A stretch of DNA of 64,000 nucleotides from Nectonema munidae (taxonomy: Eukaryota; Nematomorpha; Nectonematoida; Nectonematidae): NCBI GenBank assembly GCA_030549495.1, contig JAUIRK010000121.1, positions 496,001 to 560,000 on the forward strand, read 5' to 3'. The notes beneath the pieces are model-generated. The model ran no database searches and was not told the DNA's origin. It worked only from the letters and a program-made list of their open reading frames with translations. This document shows, piece by piece, positions 33,618-44,784 of the stretch (position 1 is the first letter of the stretch; each line of letters opens with the position of its first letter). Made by a program: the position numbers and the translations under genes.

Positions 33618-34437
33618 ATGAAAGTTAAAGAAATAATTTTTTCTCACTGGGGGAAAAACAAAGAAACCCTACTAACCACTTACAAAACAATCACAAGACC
33701 CATACTCGAATACGCAAGCACAATATGGTCACCAATCATATCAAACTCTAACACACAAAACCTACAAAGAATACAGAACAATGCCCTAAGAATTATATCC
33801 GGTTGCACAAGAGACACAAACACACAACATCTACACGAAGAAACTAGAACTCTACCTTTAAATGAACATCTCAGACTACACGCCTCTCAGCTCAGACAAA
33901 AAACTCTACTCCCCGACCATCCACTTCACTACATCACGACGCAAGAAAAACAGCCCAGAAATAAAAAAAACAAACCATTCACCATAACCAAAACTACACC
34001 GTTAACAACGACACAACTCCCTATGCACCAACACTCCTTACAATAAAACAAAACACAAAGCAAATACACACCAAAATTGTAAACACATACCTCACAAACA
34101 GACAAAACAACAAAACCATAAACTCACCAGCACCAAGCATCAACCCCAACGAAGAAGCACTCTCCCATCACATCCGACGCACACTATCACAACTTCGCGC
34201 CAACAAATCACCACTACTAAACTCATACATGAATAAAATATCACCGAGCACACACCCTTCACCCAAATGTCCTTTATGCCACTACCACACACATGACACA
34301 CAACATCTATTCAACTGCAAACATATCATAACCAATTTGAAACCGATAGATCTCTGGGCGAATCCCGTAAGTGTGGCTGAGTTGCTTTCCAGATGGTCTT
34401 GGAAACTGGAGCTCAGACTTAACATTTTTGAAAAGTA
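33618..34437 (+). mobile_element. LINE fragment: C-terminal end of a non-LTR reverse transcriptase ORF
   Basis: The first part encodes TYKTITRPILEYASTIWSP and LQRIQNNALRIISGCTRDT, the region after the polymerase domain in jockey/CR1-type LINEs. After frame breaks near 34043 and 34200 comes LSQLRANKSPLLNSYMNKIS. Next is the zinc-knuckle segment CPLCHYHTHDTQHLFNCKH, and the segment ends in a conserved DLWANP block. Everything upstream is missing, as expected of a 5'-truncated copy. The CA-rich codon use contrasts with the host genes, which fits a recent insertion compared with other repeats here. The clade is inferred from memory of the motif pattern. Confidence 0.85.
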
Positions 34438-34440
34438 GAG

Positions 34441-35446
34441 ACTATCTTCGATTTGAGAATAAGTCGAATAAAATTAGAAAACGTGACTTACGTTTAAAGG
34501 TTTGATTTCACTTAATTTAAAATGACAAAATGGTAGCCAAAATTCGCTTCGGAATAGTTTGATATGGTATAATTAGAAAAAATAGAAACCAGGCTTAAAA
34601 ATGAGTAAGTGAACTGAAAGTTATAAATTGGGGAAAATAGATTTAAAAATATCTAATTGGTACTTATAAAATTGACATTGTGACAAAATGGTTGTGATTT
34701 TATTTTAAAATTTTCCAAAGTCTATGTAAAAGGGTAAATCAGCTGTTATTAGAAAAGGGTGATTATTATTTGTACTACATGAAATATAGTATATTTTCAT
34801 TGAACTTTTAGGATATATACTTGCAAAACATATTCCCACTTCATATTTGAGTGGGGGAAGGACCTATTTCTGCTCTTTTACCTATAGGATGCGTGCCTCT
34901 TGGCTGTCAGCTCATTTTATCAGTTTTGAAAAAGGTACTTTTTGAAGAGGCCTAAAACACGCGTACACAAATACATGCATAGATCATATACAATTATAGT
35001 TATGCATGCTATATATATACTTAGATAGCATGTGAGCAGACTGCATGCATTTCAAACATAATAAAAAAAGTTTCAGCTATAAAATACAAAAGCAATAAAA
35101 AAAGCTTTTAAACTTTACTTTTTTAATATTTCATTTTAAGTACGCGAAAAAGCAAAAGTTATATCACCATTATTTACTAGCATGAATTTTAAAAGTCTAC
35201 AGTGTTACCAAAGTTCTATTTATATATATTATATTCATGCCCCGCCATAAATATATGCCTTGTCTGGTTATACTGCCAGAACGAACGAGAACAAATACAA
35301 AATACGTTTGGGATGAAGAGGGCTTGTGCTAAGAATTCTTGCTCTCAAAGATAAACTAGTAGGACTTAGTTATTTTCCTTTTGTCTGGGTTTTTCAAGCT
35401 GATATCATCAATTTAATTAATCATATTTAAACTTTATTTTTACCAG
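34441..35446. other. Upstream region of RIC8
   Basis: No gene seen. The pyrimidine-rich TTTATTTTTACCAG ending at 35446 is a good 3' splice site candidate just before the RIC8 start, implying a 5' untranslated or short coding exon somewhere in this region. No donor could be assigned. Confidence 0.45.
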
Positions 35447-35468
35447 AATTTGTGAAATCTTGGAAAAT

Positions 35469-37025
35469 ATGCTGGACGAATGTAATGAAGATGCAGAAAA
35501 TGTTTGTCAGATTTCCCTACTGACAGAGTTTTCAAATCTGCACGAAAAAACATTTAAATTTCAAGAAAAAGATGAAGATACGATGTTAAGAGTTGCTAAG
35601 TGTTGTGCACAGGTCCTTAAAACCAACTCAAATCTCGAGGAAGCTTATTGCCTGTCTGCCTTGAAAGCCCTGCGAATTTTGAGTAGAAGTAAAATGAGCA
35701 TTAAGCTGTTGGGTGAAAATATAGATATCTTGTTTGACATTTTCACTACCTATGACATTGGTTCGTTTCCTAAAAGTACTCTTGCTATGATTGAAGCTTC
35801 AAAATTTGTGTCAAATATGATTTTCAATAATCAGGACTTGATTGATAACACAATTGGAAGTAGTGAATTAAATAATTTTGCCAGGTCCATTTTATCTCGT
35901 ATTCAGGTTTTAACGTCTTCCAGTTTAAACCTAAGTCAGGAGAAATTGCAAAGCATTCTTTTATATGATTTAAAAATTTTATTTCTTGTCACTGCCATTT
36001 CTCGTGACTTATCCAAGAAGCTTACTGCTAATAAAGCCTGTGACACCGATCTGTCCCTATTATTCCTACATATTTACCAAGAGTATTTCTTAAAAGCCAA
36101 ATCACAAGCATTCACTGATATTATGAATGAAATTCTAAAGACCATTTTCAACGTCCTATCCGCTGACTCTTCCCAAGAAGGCGCATCCTTTTCAAAGATA
36201 TTTGAAGCCGTTTTTATTATTTTCAAAGAGCGCGCGTGCAATGCTATTGATTCCAGTCTCCTTATGAATTGCATAAACCTAGTTGCGATTGTACCTACTC
36301 ATTGCATTAGTGTGCTTATTCCATCCAACCAAAGTTGTGTACGTGATAAATCTCTTCTGTATGAAGGAGTCGATATCTGTGTTATGAAGGTCCTTCTAGA
36401 CGTGCTAGATGACAAGTTGACTTCGACTAATCTTCATTCACAAGAAGTTTTGTCAACCTTCACAGCAATCTTCAACTTGTGCAGTCACAACGCACTTCTT
36501 CAAAGGTATGCTTTCTACTCCGTCTTCTCCAAGACGAACTCCTTTGCTGACTACCCAGAAAAAGGCAAAGAATTGAGGAATAAGCTATGTCGCCTCCTTA
36601 GATCCTCATCGCAAAACCTTGTGAGCATGGCCGGGAAAATGATTTTAGCGATGTGCGATAATAACGTGAAAAAGATGACGAAGTACACGGGCTACGGCAA
36701 CGCTGCTGGTTTCTTATTGACGTCGAACGTTGATGCCGATTTGAATTACGATGATATCGAGGAAGTGAGTGGAGATGTCAATCTCATAACAGGCAAGAAA
36801 GATGACACTTCCAAGGAAAGGGTTGATCCCTTTGCTGGAATGAGCGAGGAGCAAAAGGAAGAAGAAGCGATTAAATTAGCAAATCTCTTGGATCAGTTGA
36901 TATCAAAGAAATTAATTCAGCCTATTTCAGGTTCATTTCCTCAGTTAGATCTTGCTCATCCCTGTAATAGCATTTTGGAGTTTAGGGAAAATTTAGACAA
37001 AAAAAACCAAAATAATGATTCCTGA
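35469..37025 (+). CDS. RIC8A: RIC8/synembryn, G-alpha chaperone and exchange factor
   Basis: RIC8 proteins fold nascent G-alpha subunits and act as non-receptor exchange factors in the cytosol and at the cortex. From the ATG at 35469 the frame gives 518 residues, near the usual 530-560. Diagnostic blocks are SALKALRILSRSKMSIKLLG, LRNKLCRLLRSSSQNL, KYTGYGNAAGFLL (from about 404) and GMSEEQKEEEAIKLANLLDQL with KLIQPISG close to the end. The rest is helical armadillo-like repeat sequence. In-frame sequence continues upstream only to a stop at 35418, and an acceptor-like CCAG lies at 35446, so a further N-terminal exon is possible. The acidic stretch after the GYGNAAG block lacks the SEDEDTDT-type CK2 target of vertebrate RIC8A. 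No introns in the main frame. Confidence 0.93.
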   Translation: MLDECNEDAENVCQISLLTEFSNLHEKTFKFQEKDEDTMLRVAKCCAQVLKTNSNLEEAYCLSALKALRILSRSKMSIKLLGENIDILFDIFTTYDIGSFPKSTLAMIEASKFVSNMIFNNQDLIDNTIGSSELNNFARSILSRIQVLTSSSLNLSQEKLQSILLYDLKILFLVTAISRDLSKKLTANKACDTDLSLLFLHIYQEYFLKAKSQAFTDIMNEILKTIFNVLSADSSQEGASFSKIFEAVFIIFKERACNAIDSSLLMNCINLVAIVPTHCISVLIPSNQSCVRDKSLLYEGVDICVMKVLLDVLDDKLTSTNLHSQEVLSTFTAIFNLCSHNALLQRYAFYSVFSKTNSFADYPEKGKELRNKLCRLLRSSSQNLVSMAGKMILAMCDNNVKKMTKYTGYGNAAGFLLTSNVDADLNYDDIEEVSGDVNLITGKKDDTSKERVDPFAGMSEEQKEEEAIKLANLLDQLISKKLIQPISGSFPQLDLAHPCNSILEFRENLDKKNQNNDS

Positions 37026-37130
37026 GTGTTTATGTGTATATGTTGTGAAATTTGCATCCCACCTTTATTTTTTATATTCCATAAATATTTAAATCACAAT
37101 TAATATATGTTGATAATATTATTGAATATT

Positions 37131-37136
37131 AATAAA
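37131..37136 (+). terminator. Poly(A) signal of RIC8
   Basis: AATAAA about 105 bases after the stop codon, followed by a T-rich stretch. Confidence 0.6.
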
Positions 37137-38032
37137 GTGTTAATTGTTTTTAAAAATTCGAATGGAGCTCTATTTTGGTACAGTTTAAGCTTTTCTGTTT
37201 CACGTTGGCTTTGAATTTTGAACAAATTTAAAAGGGGATAGCTTACTGGGATATTTATTTTTACTATTTAATTATTTAAAGTGAATAGCATAGCGATTAT
37301 AACTTATTTTTTGTTTACATACTAAAAAATATTCAAAAACCAATTTTAAGCCATTTTCAGCTACATGTGAGTGTTTTTTGCAAATTTTTTATGTTAGGAC
37401 AATTTTTTTAATGTCAATAAAAGTTAGCTTTACTTATTTCATTAAAGTAAGCCAAAAATATACATTCATGTTAGAAGAAAAAAGAGGACAGTTGTGAGAT
37501 TAAAATGGGAGCTCACGAAGCGAAAGAAAAAAAAACAAAAATTAAGTTCAAACATATTTGCCAACATTTTAGAGTCTTCATACGGTATTTTTCTGCTTTT
37601 TCAAACCGAAAATCGGATTATAATTGCACGTCATTTTTACAACAGCATTAGTGTTTTTTCTCCAGAATGTGTTTCATAAGTTATATACATCATACAAATA
37701 TCAATATTTATTACTATTTTATTTGAAATAATTGTATAGATTCTTTATATGATACTTGAGTTTATATGTTGTTATTTTCAAAAAAAGCCTATTAAAATAT
37801 TTTAATAAATCGAATATACAAAAAATAGTACAAAAGTATATATAGACAGAGTATAATATATTATATACCATCTTTTTTTTTATAAAAAAAAATTTAAAAC
37901 AGCTTTCAGCTTATTCAGCAATTCCTTCATTATAAACCAAAAAGGCCTTTAACATGTGCTGTCCTTGTTCAAATTCATAACAATTTGTGTTAATCTCTGT
38001 TGTGATGTTTTAGTATGATTATTATTTGGACT
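37137..38032. other. Intergenic, nothing recognised
   Basis: AT-rich. The 61-codon frame at 37494 begins at a non-ATG codon and has no recognisable content. Confidence 0.45.
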
Positions 38033-38173
38033 TCAGATTGGATCTCTTTTATCATACGCAAAATTCTTTCGCATCCAAAGTAAGAATGAGCTTCCATAGC
38101 GGAACAGATGGTAAGGATCAGAAATTGAACCCATACCATCTGGATCAAGCCCTGCGCTCCCACCACTATCTAA
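38033..38173 (-). CDS. Candidate terminal coding exon of an unidentified gene
   Basis: Read on the minus strand, TTTTGATTGACAG is a plausible 3' splice site, followed by 46 codons without a stop in DNA clearly GC-richer than its flanks: LDSGGSAGLDPDGMGSISDP, then YHLFRYGSSFLLWMRKNF and AYDKRDPI before a TGA. The composition looks like conserved coding sequence, but I cannot name the protein. The acceptor is formed by the end of family R copy C, which abuts the exon at 38174. Upstream exons, if any, lie at higher coordinates. An ancient retained fragment is the alternative. Confidence 0.4.
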   Translation of the reverse strand, partial: LDSGGSAGLDPDGMGSISDPYHLFRYGSSFLLWMRKNFAYDKRDPI

Positions 38174-39700
38174 CTGTCAATCAAAATTAACATTTTTCAA
38201 TAAAAATTTTGCATTATCTGTAATTTACAGTTTTGAATGAATAATACTACATATTTAATTTTTTCAACGATCATGGTACATTTTAGAAAATTTCAATCAA
38301 AATTTTGATTGATGAAAAATATATCTAATAAAATATTCTTTCAAATTTTAGATAAAATATGTTTTTATATTAAATCAACCATGCTAGTTTCATTTCTGGA
38401 CTCACACTTTTGATTTAAGATTTGAAAATATCTGTCAGTTAATGAAATTTACGGTTTATGTCAGCTCCACAAATATTCCCTCTAATTTTACATGAAATAT
38501 ATGTTTTTATACTAAATCAACCATATTAGTTTCATTTCTGGAATCAGTTTTTGCATTTAGGATTTGAAAATATCTATAAGTGTATTACTTTAAAAAATTG
38601 TCTCCAAAAATATTTATTCAAATTTTACATGAAATATAAAGGGCTGGTTTCATTTGTGGACTGTATTTTAAAATATCTAAATGTCATTTGATTGGTAAAA
38701 AATCCGTTTTTTAAAAAAAAAGATTTTTGTAAAAAATTTTCAGATCGTTTATATTAGTTGTATAGTTAATTTTTAATATATTTAGGCTTATTATAATACT
38801 TTCTTCAATCATGTTGTGTATGAAATATTTATTTAAAATAAACAAAACGTATTATAAAATCTTTTGATGATAATTAATGTGAAGGAAGCAACCTGAAAAC
38901 TAGTTGAAAAGAGAAAGTGTGATCAAAAGAAGTATGTATCTTGACTAAATTGAAGATCCACCATGTTCCAATGAAATAGGAAATGGTGTAATGATCTAAT
39001 ATTGGATGCTTCAAAAAAGATTATAACCTTGAAAAAGAAGTTTCTCTTTTGCAAATGAAAAATCTTTAAACCTATGGCTAATCAGCTAAAATTACAATAA
39101 TCATTTCACCAAGATGGGTACGAAATCTGAAAATTTTCAATAGGCCAGAGTTATCAAAACTATCACAGATGCCGATATGTGAAGATTTAGTCACTATCAA
39201 GATAATTTTAAATATAAATTGAATTTGTCAATCTTTTTCCTTTTGCGTGAAAGAGGCAGTCTTTTAGATGAAGAAGGTGGACAACTTTTTGTAATTGAGC
39301 AATGGACATCATAAATTATTTCATCATAAAAAAACTTTTGAACTGAGATTGGTTGATAAATATTCAGGCTGAATATCTGTTCAACACCTTATAGTAAAAT
39401 ACTAGATACTCATAAAAAAAGATCATTTAATCAGAATGCTCTGAGAGCGGGTAAAATTTGTTCAAAATAAATCCTTAAAAAAGTTTTTTCGAACACAGAT
39501 TGCAGAAAATAAATTTCTGATGAAAGAAGAGCTACCAAGAAAGGATCATGGAATCAAAGCAAAATTTCGATACTGTATAAGGTATAGAAAAAATGACGTA
39601 GACTACCAGCCGATAATGAATTTGTAGCCAAAATGATGAAGGTCATATCGCGATATATAATTTAGTGACAAATGAAAGTTGGTTTATTGATTAAATTACT
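38174..39700 (+). repeat. Family R repeat, copy C, lacking its array 2 end
   Basis: It begins CTGTCAATCAAAA, like the far end of copy B. Array 1 follows (about three units, each with TAAATCAACCATGCTAG or similar), then the core: CTTGACTAAATTGAAGATC, TGTAATGATCTAATATTG, AGTTTTTTCGAACACAG and AAAGTTGGTTTATTGA. Homology stops near 39690, before array 2 and the TTAA end. Orientation is the same as copy A. Confidence 0.78.
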
Positions 39701-41156
39701 ATTGTATACATGGTATTTTATACTATTAGATATAGAAAGCAAAGTTTCCTCAATAGTAGGTTGGTTATAAGACATAATAAAAACGTAGCTAAACTTGCGA
39801 AGATAACAACACTTAAAAAATAGGTAACTGGATAAAATAAGGATAGAAATAATACCGCTATTATTTTAGACTAGTGTGCGCTAAGGGAACATGAATTACC
39901 AGATTTTATCACGTGTTAAGTTGGTTTTTAGTTAAATAAAGAAGTTTTATCGAACACTAGATTAACGAGATATCACAATTTTTCGCTTAATATAGATCGA
40001 AGGTAGTATAGATAAATCACTTGATTTTCTGGATAAAATAATTCTCGAGTTTTATCTCGAGAAAGTTGAATAATAGCTATAAGCATGATAATGGATACAT
40101 AAAAAGTAAAATGGATTTTTATTTGAGTTTTTTTCCAAAAAGCCAAGGCATCTCATCTTTTAGATTTACTTTTTTTGAGATAAAATCTTATATAGACTAG
40201 ATTTAGGTTGTAAAAATATCAGAGCATTTTGTAATAGTTGCAAGCGATTCTCATAGTTTAAAACAGTTTCTCGACTATGCGCGAATCTCGCACTTTTAGG
40301 CGAAAATGCAATTCAAGTTGGCATTTTTTTAATTCGGTATTGTTACAAATATTTTCTAAATACTGATTTTTACATAAGAATTAAATAAAGTGAAATTTTT
40401 TCTAATAATAAGTCTGAGCTGAAAGATTTACACATTCTTCAAAAAGACTTAAACTCAAAATAGAAGAATGGATAATAATCAATCCTTACGGAATCTGTAC
40501 AAGAAAATTTTGAGGATGTGTTTATTGGACTTAAATGGTGCAGAATTCAAATTAAAGTTTTAAATGGTGAAAGATTTCCTCCATTTTTCATTTTATAGTG
40601 AGCGATTTTAATATTTTTTAAAACCTGTGGGCAATTTAAACAGAAAGGTAGAGGAATCCTGGTTTAGAAAATTGAATCATATTTAAAAATTTAGGTTTTT
40701 TTTTAATTTTCGATTGAATAAAAATAGAAAAAAGAATAATTTTTTCGAGAATCAAGAAGCAGAAAAATCTTTAGTTTCGAGACAGAAACTCTACTTGACA
40801 CTAAAGATAAATAGAAAAATAAAGCGTGCTTTCCAAGTTAAGTTGACAAGTTTTCTTGGTATTTTATATTTTAAAACCAAACCACTGATAGAATATAGAT
40901 ATAATATTTATATAAAAAAGGAAAAAAAATTCTGTCGCCTCAAAAGAATAAGCACCATAAGGCATTTCCCTATATAGTAAATTCAAGCATGCTTTGAGAA
41001 TGTTTCTCAATTGTATTCTTTTTACTTTTACCTCAAACTTTTGACACTGACTTAATTCAACCTATGGTATTCAAGCACATTTTCCAAAATCCTTTACATC
41101 ATTCAAAATTCCCCTGAAAGGCTGCTTTTTTCCTTTTGTATTATATTCATATCTCT
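39701..41156. other. Intergenic, nothing recognised
   Basis: AT-rich DNA with no genes. The lysine-rich frame at 40714 is a low-complexity reading of A-rich sequence. Confidence 0.5.
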
Positions 41157-41289
41157 TTAACCCTATTAGTGCTGGGCTAAATTTGTCCGCTCAAGTGCTG
41201 GAGGGCGTAAAGTGCCCCCACCCCATATTTTTCTCAGATATTAATAAGTTTTTATAAATATTTTTAATGTTACATATATATTTCAACTA

Positions 41290-42500
41290 TGCTGAATTCA
41301 GTGATGTCCTTTTTTTTTATCAAAATCAATCAAACCTGTCAAAAAATTGATTTATATTTGACAGCTCATCTCAAAAAGGAACTTCTTATTTAAATAATTA
41401 TATAAAGTTTTTTACACATGTATACCCATTTTCAAATATGCTGAATTCAGTGGTGATATTCATTTTTTATGAAAATCAATCAAACCTGTCAAAAAATTGA
41501 TCTAAATGTGACAGCTCATCTTAAAAAAGAATTTTTTATCTAAATAATTATATAAAGTTTTTTACACATGTATACCCCTTTTCAAATATGCTAAATTGAG
41601 CGGTGATATTTATTTTTTATGAAAATCAATCAAACGTGTCAAAAAATTGATCTAAATGTGACAGCTCATCTTAAAAAAGAATTTTTTATCTAAATAATTA
41701 TATAAAGTTTTTTACACATGTATACCCATTTTCAAATATGCTGAATTGAGTGGTGATATTTATTTTTTATGAAAATCAATCAAACGTGTCAAAAAATTTA
41801 TCTAAATGTGACAGCTCATCTAAAAAAGAAGCTTTTATCTAAATAATTATATAATGTTTTTTACACATATATACCCATTTTCAAGCATGCTGAATTTAGT
41901 AGTGATATTCATTTTTTATGAAAATCACTCAAACCTGTCAAAAAAGTGATTTACATATGACAGCTCATCACAAAAAAAAACTTTTTATCTATATAATTAT
42001 AAAATGTTTTTTACACATATACAGTATACACCCATTTTCAAGCATGCTGAATTCAGTGGTGATCAAAACAGTCAAAGCATTGATTTATATATGACAACTC
42101 ATCTTAAGAAGAAACTTTTTATCTAAGTAATAATATAAAGTTTTTTACACATATATACCTGTTTTCAAGCATGCTGAATTCAGTGGTGATATTCATTTTT
42201 TTTTATGAAAATCAATCAAACCTGTCAAAAAATTGGTTTATCTCAAAAAGAAACATTTTATCCGAATAATTATATAAAATTTTTTACATACATATACCCA
42301 TTTTCAAGTACACTGTGTTTACTGGTTATATTCCTTTTTTTTTAATAAAAATTAGTCAAATCTGACAAAATAATTTAAATATGACAGCCCATGTCAAAAT
42401 TAAAATTTTTATTCTTATAAAAAGTTTTTTATACATTTTAAGTATGTAGAATTTAATGGTGATGTTCATTTTTTATGAAATCAATAAAACCTGTTAAAAA
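41290..42500 (-). repeat. Array 2 minisatellite of family R, about nine units
   Basis: Tandem units of about 130-155 bp. The motif TGCTGAATTCAGTGG or a variant recurs at about 41291, 41434, 41586, 41737, 41886, 42042, 42170, 42308 and 42442. Units carry TATGAAAATCAATCAAACC, GACAGCTCATC and TTTTTTACACAT. The central units are the most alike and the outer ones the most diverged, as expected from unequal exchange. Confidence 0.9.
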
Positions 42501-43639
42501 AATCGATTAAACCTGTAAATCAATGTCAAATATATAAACATAAAAATAACTTCTACTTGCAGTATTTCTCTGTTAATTATTTTCTTAACTTATTTAATAA
42601 ACCAACTTTAGGTGTTTCACTCAAAATATTTCATTCTACAGTAACTTATGTAACTCGATAGAACCTCCACCTTTTTGGCTACAAATTCATTATCAGCTCG
42701 TAGTCTCTACGTCATATTATAATTTACAGTATGTAATTTTGCTATTCATTCTATGATGATCCTTTCTTGGTAGCTCTTTTTTCATTAGAAATTTATAATC
42801 TTCAATGTGTGTTTGAAAATTTTTTTTATAAGGATAAAATTACTTTTTTCCTCTCAAAGCATTCTGATTACTTCTTGATGATCTTAGACTTTTTTATCAG
42901 TATCGTGTATTTTATTACCAGGCCTGAATATTTGTCAACCAATCTCATTTCAAAGGTTTTTTTTCTGATGAATCATTCGTGATGTTGATTGTTCAATTAC
43001 AAAAAGTTGTCCACGTTCTTCATCTAAAAAATAATCTCTTTGATGCAAAAGGATAAAGATGGACAAATTCAATTTAAATTAAATATCTTGATAATGACTA
43101 AATTCTCACATATTGGCATCTGTGCCATTTATGATAAATCTGACCTATTCTAAATATTCAGATTTCCTACCCATCTTAGCTAAATGTTAATTGTAATCCT
43201 AGATAATAAGCTATAGATTTGAATATTTTTCATTTGTAAAAGTAACTTCTTTTTCACAGTCAAAATCTTTTTTGAAGCACCTAATATTATATAATTAAAC
43301 CACTTCCTAGTTCATTAGAACATGGTAGATCTTCAATTTAGTCAAGATACATATTTTTTCAATTATTTGTTTTGATCACATGTTCTCTTTTCAATTAGTT
43401 TTCAACTTGGTTCCTTCTTTCATACAAATTTTCAAAAGATTTTATAATACGTTTTGTTTTTTTTAAATAAATATTTCTTACTCAAGATGATTCTAGAAAG
43501 TATTATAAGTCAAAATATACAAAAAAAAATTATATTTTTATTATATACCTAATATGGAGCGATTTTTGAAAAATTTTTACAAAACTGATTTTCTAGCATA
43601 CATTACTAATTCAATTGCCACTTCGAGATATTTTTTAAC

Positions 43640-44520
43640 CGTATTATCCAAAATCCAGTACAGAAATAAAATAAGCATAGTCGATTTGGTATAAAACAGA
43701 TATTTTATTTTTTTGAAAATATTTTTGAAGACAGTATCTAGAAGTAAAATGCAAATCTGTTTGAATCTTAAAGATTTTTAAAACCTTAAATGCCAAACCT
43801 GAGTCCAAAAATTAAACCAGCATCTTCCATTTGGCATAAAAACAGATATTTTATTTAAATTTCAAAAATATTTCTGTAGACATTAGGCGTAAATCGAACA
43901 TTTGATTGACACTTTTAGACATTTAAAACCTCTAAATGCAAAAAATGATTTCAGAAATAAAAATTATCATGGTCGAATTGGTATAAAAACATATATTTCA
44001 TGTAAAATTAGAGAGAATATTTTGGGATATAGTTTTCAGACATAAACCGCAAATTTGATTGACACTAGCGGTAAAACCTCTAATTGCGAAAACTGTGTTA
44101 AGAAATTAAATCATTATGATCTATTTGCTATAAAAACATATATTTTATGTTAAATTTGAATCAATATTTTTGGAGACAAATTTTAGAACTAAACGCAAAT
44201 TTGATTGATACTTATAGGTATTTTCAGATTCAAACTGCAAAAATTGAGTCCATAAATGAAACTAGCATGGTTGATTTGGTATAAAAACATATTTAATTGT
44301 AAAGTTTGAATGAATCTAAATTTTGAATGAATATTTTATGTAAACTTTGAAGGAATGTAGAGACAATTTTTAGAAGTAAACCACACATTTGATTAACACT
44401 TATAGGTTTTTTCACATCCTAAAAGTAAAAAATGAGTCCAGAAATGAAACCAGCATGGCCGATTTAGTATAAAAACATATTTTATGTAAAATTTGAAGGT
44501 ATATTTTATTAGATATATTT
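43640..44520 (-). repeat. Array 1 minisatellite of family R, about six units
   Basis: The motif TTTGGTATAAAAACATAT or a variant recurs at about 43682, 43832, 43976, 44120, 44273 and 44461. This gives units of about 145-150 bp, plus one longer unit with an internal duplication. The sequence is unrelated to array 2 although the unit length is similar. Confidence 0.88.
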
Positions 44521-44784
44521 TTGGTCAATCAAAATTTTGATTGACATTTTCTTGATTATTGAAAAAATTAAATATATAAAGTGCTATGCGTTCCAAACTG
44601 TATATAATTATAAATTTTCAAGATATTATATAATATAGATCCTAAGCTATAAGGTTAAGTACTGATAATGTCAAAATTTTGCTGAAAAAATTTTTGATTG
44701 ACAGTTTTGGACATGAAAGGATCATTCAACTACCATGAAAATGGCCTCAAAAGATTTTTTAATGAATTTTTTGCAATTGACATA

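Larger units (their letters stand above)
41161..44704 (-). repeat. Family R repeat, copy B, the most complete
   Basis: On the plus strand it starts with TTAA (41157-41160) and CCCTATTAGTGCTGGGC, then the segment GTCCGCTC with GGGCGTAAAGTGCCCCC. Array 2 follows (about nine units, 41290-42500), then the core (about 42540-43620), array 1 (about six units, 43640-44520), and an end near TTTTTGATTGACAG at 44704. It is the reverse complement of copy A and shows the empty sites of both transposons inserted there. Total length is about 3.5 kb. No transposase was recognised, and the far end does not repeat the CCCTATTAG sequence. Confidence 0.82.

Noticed and set aside
40714-40977. 87-codon lysine- and arginine-rich frame
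   Set aside because: The composition is that of A-rich noncoding DNA; there are no motifs and no supporting context.
42767-42982. 71-codon frame inside family R copy B
   Set aside because: It starts at a non-ATG codon and the equivalent frames in copies A, C and D are not convincingly conserved as protein, so I do not call it a gene.
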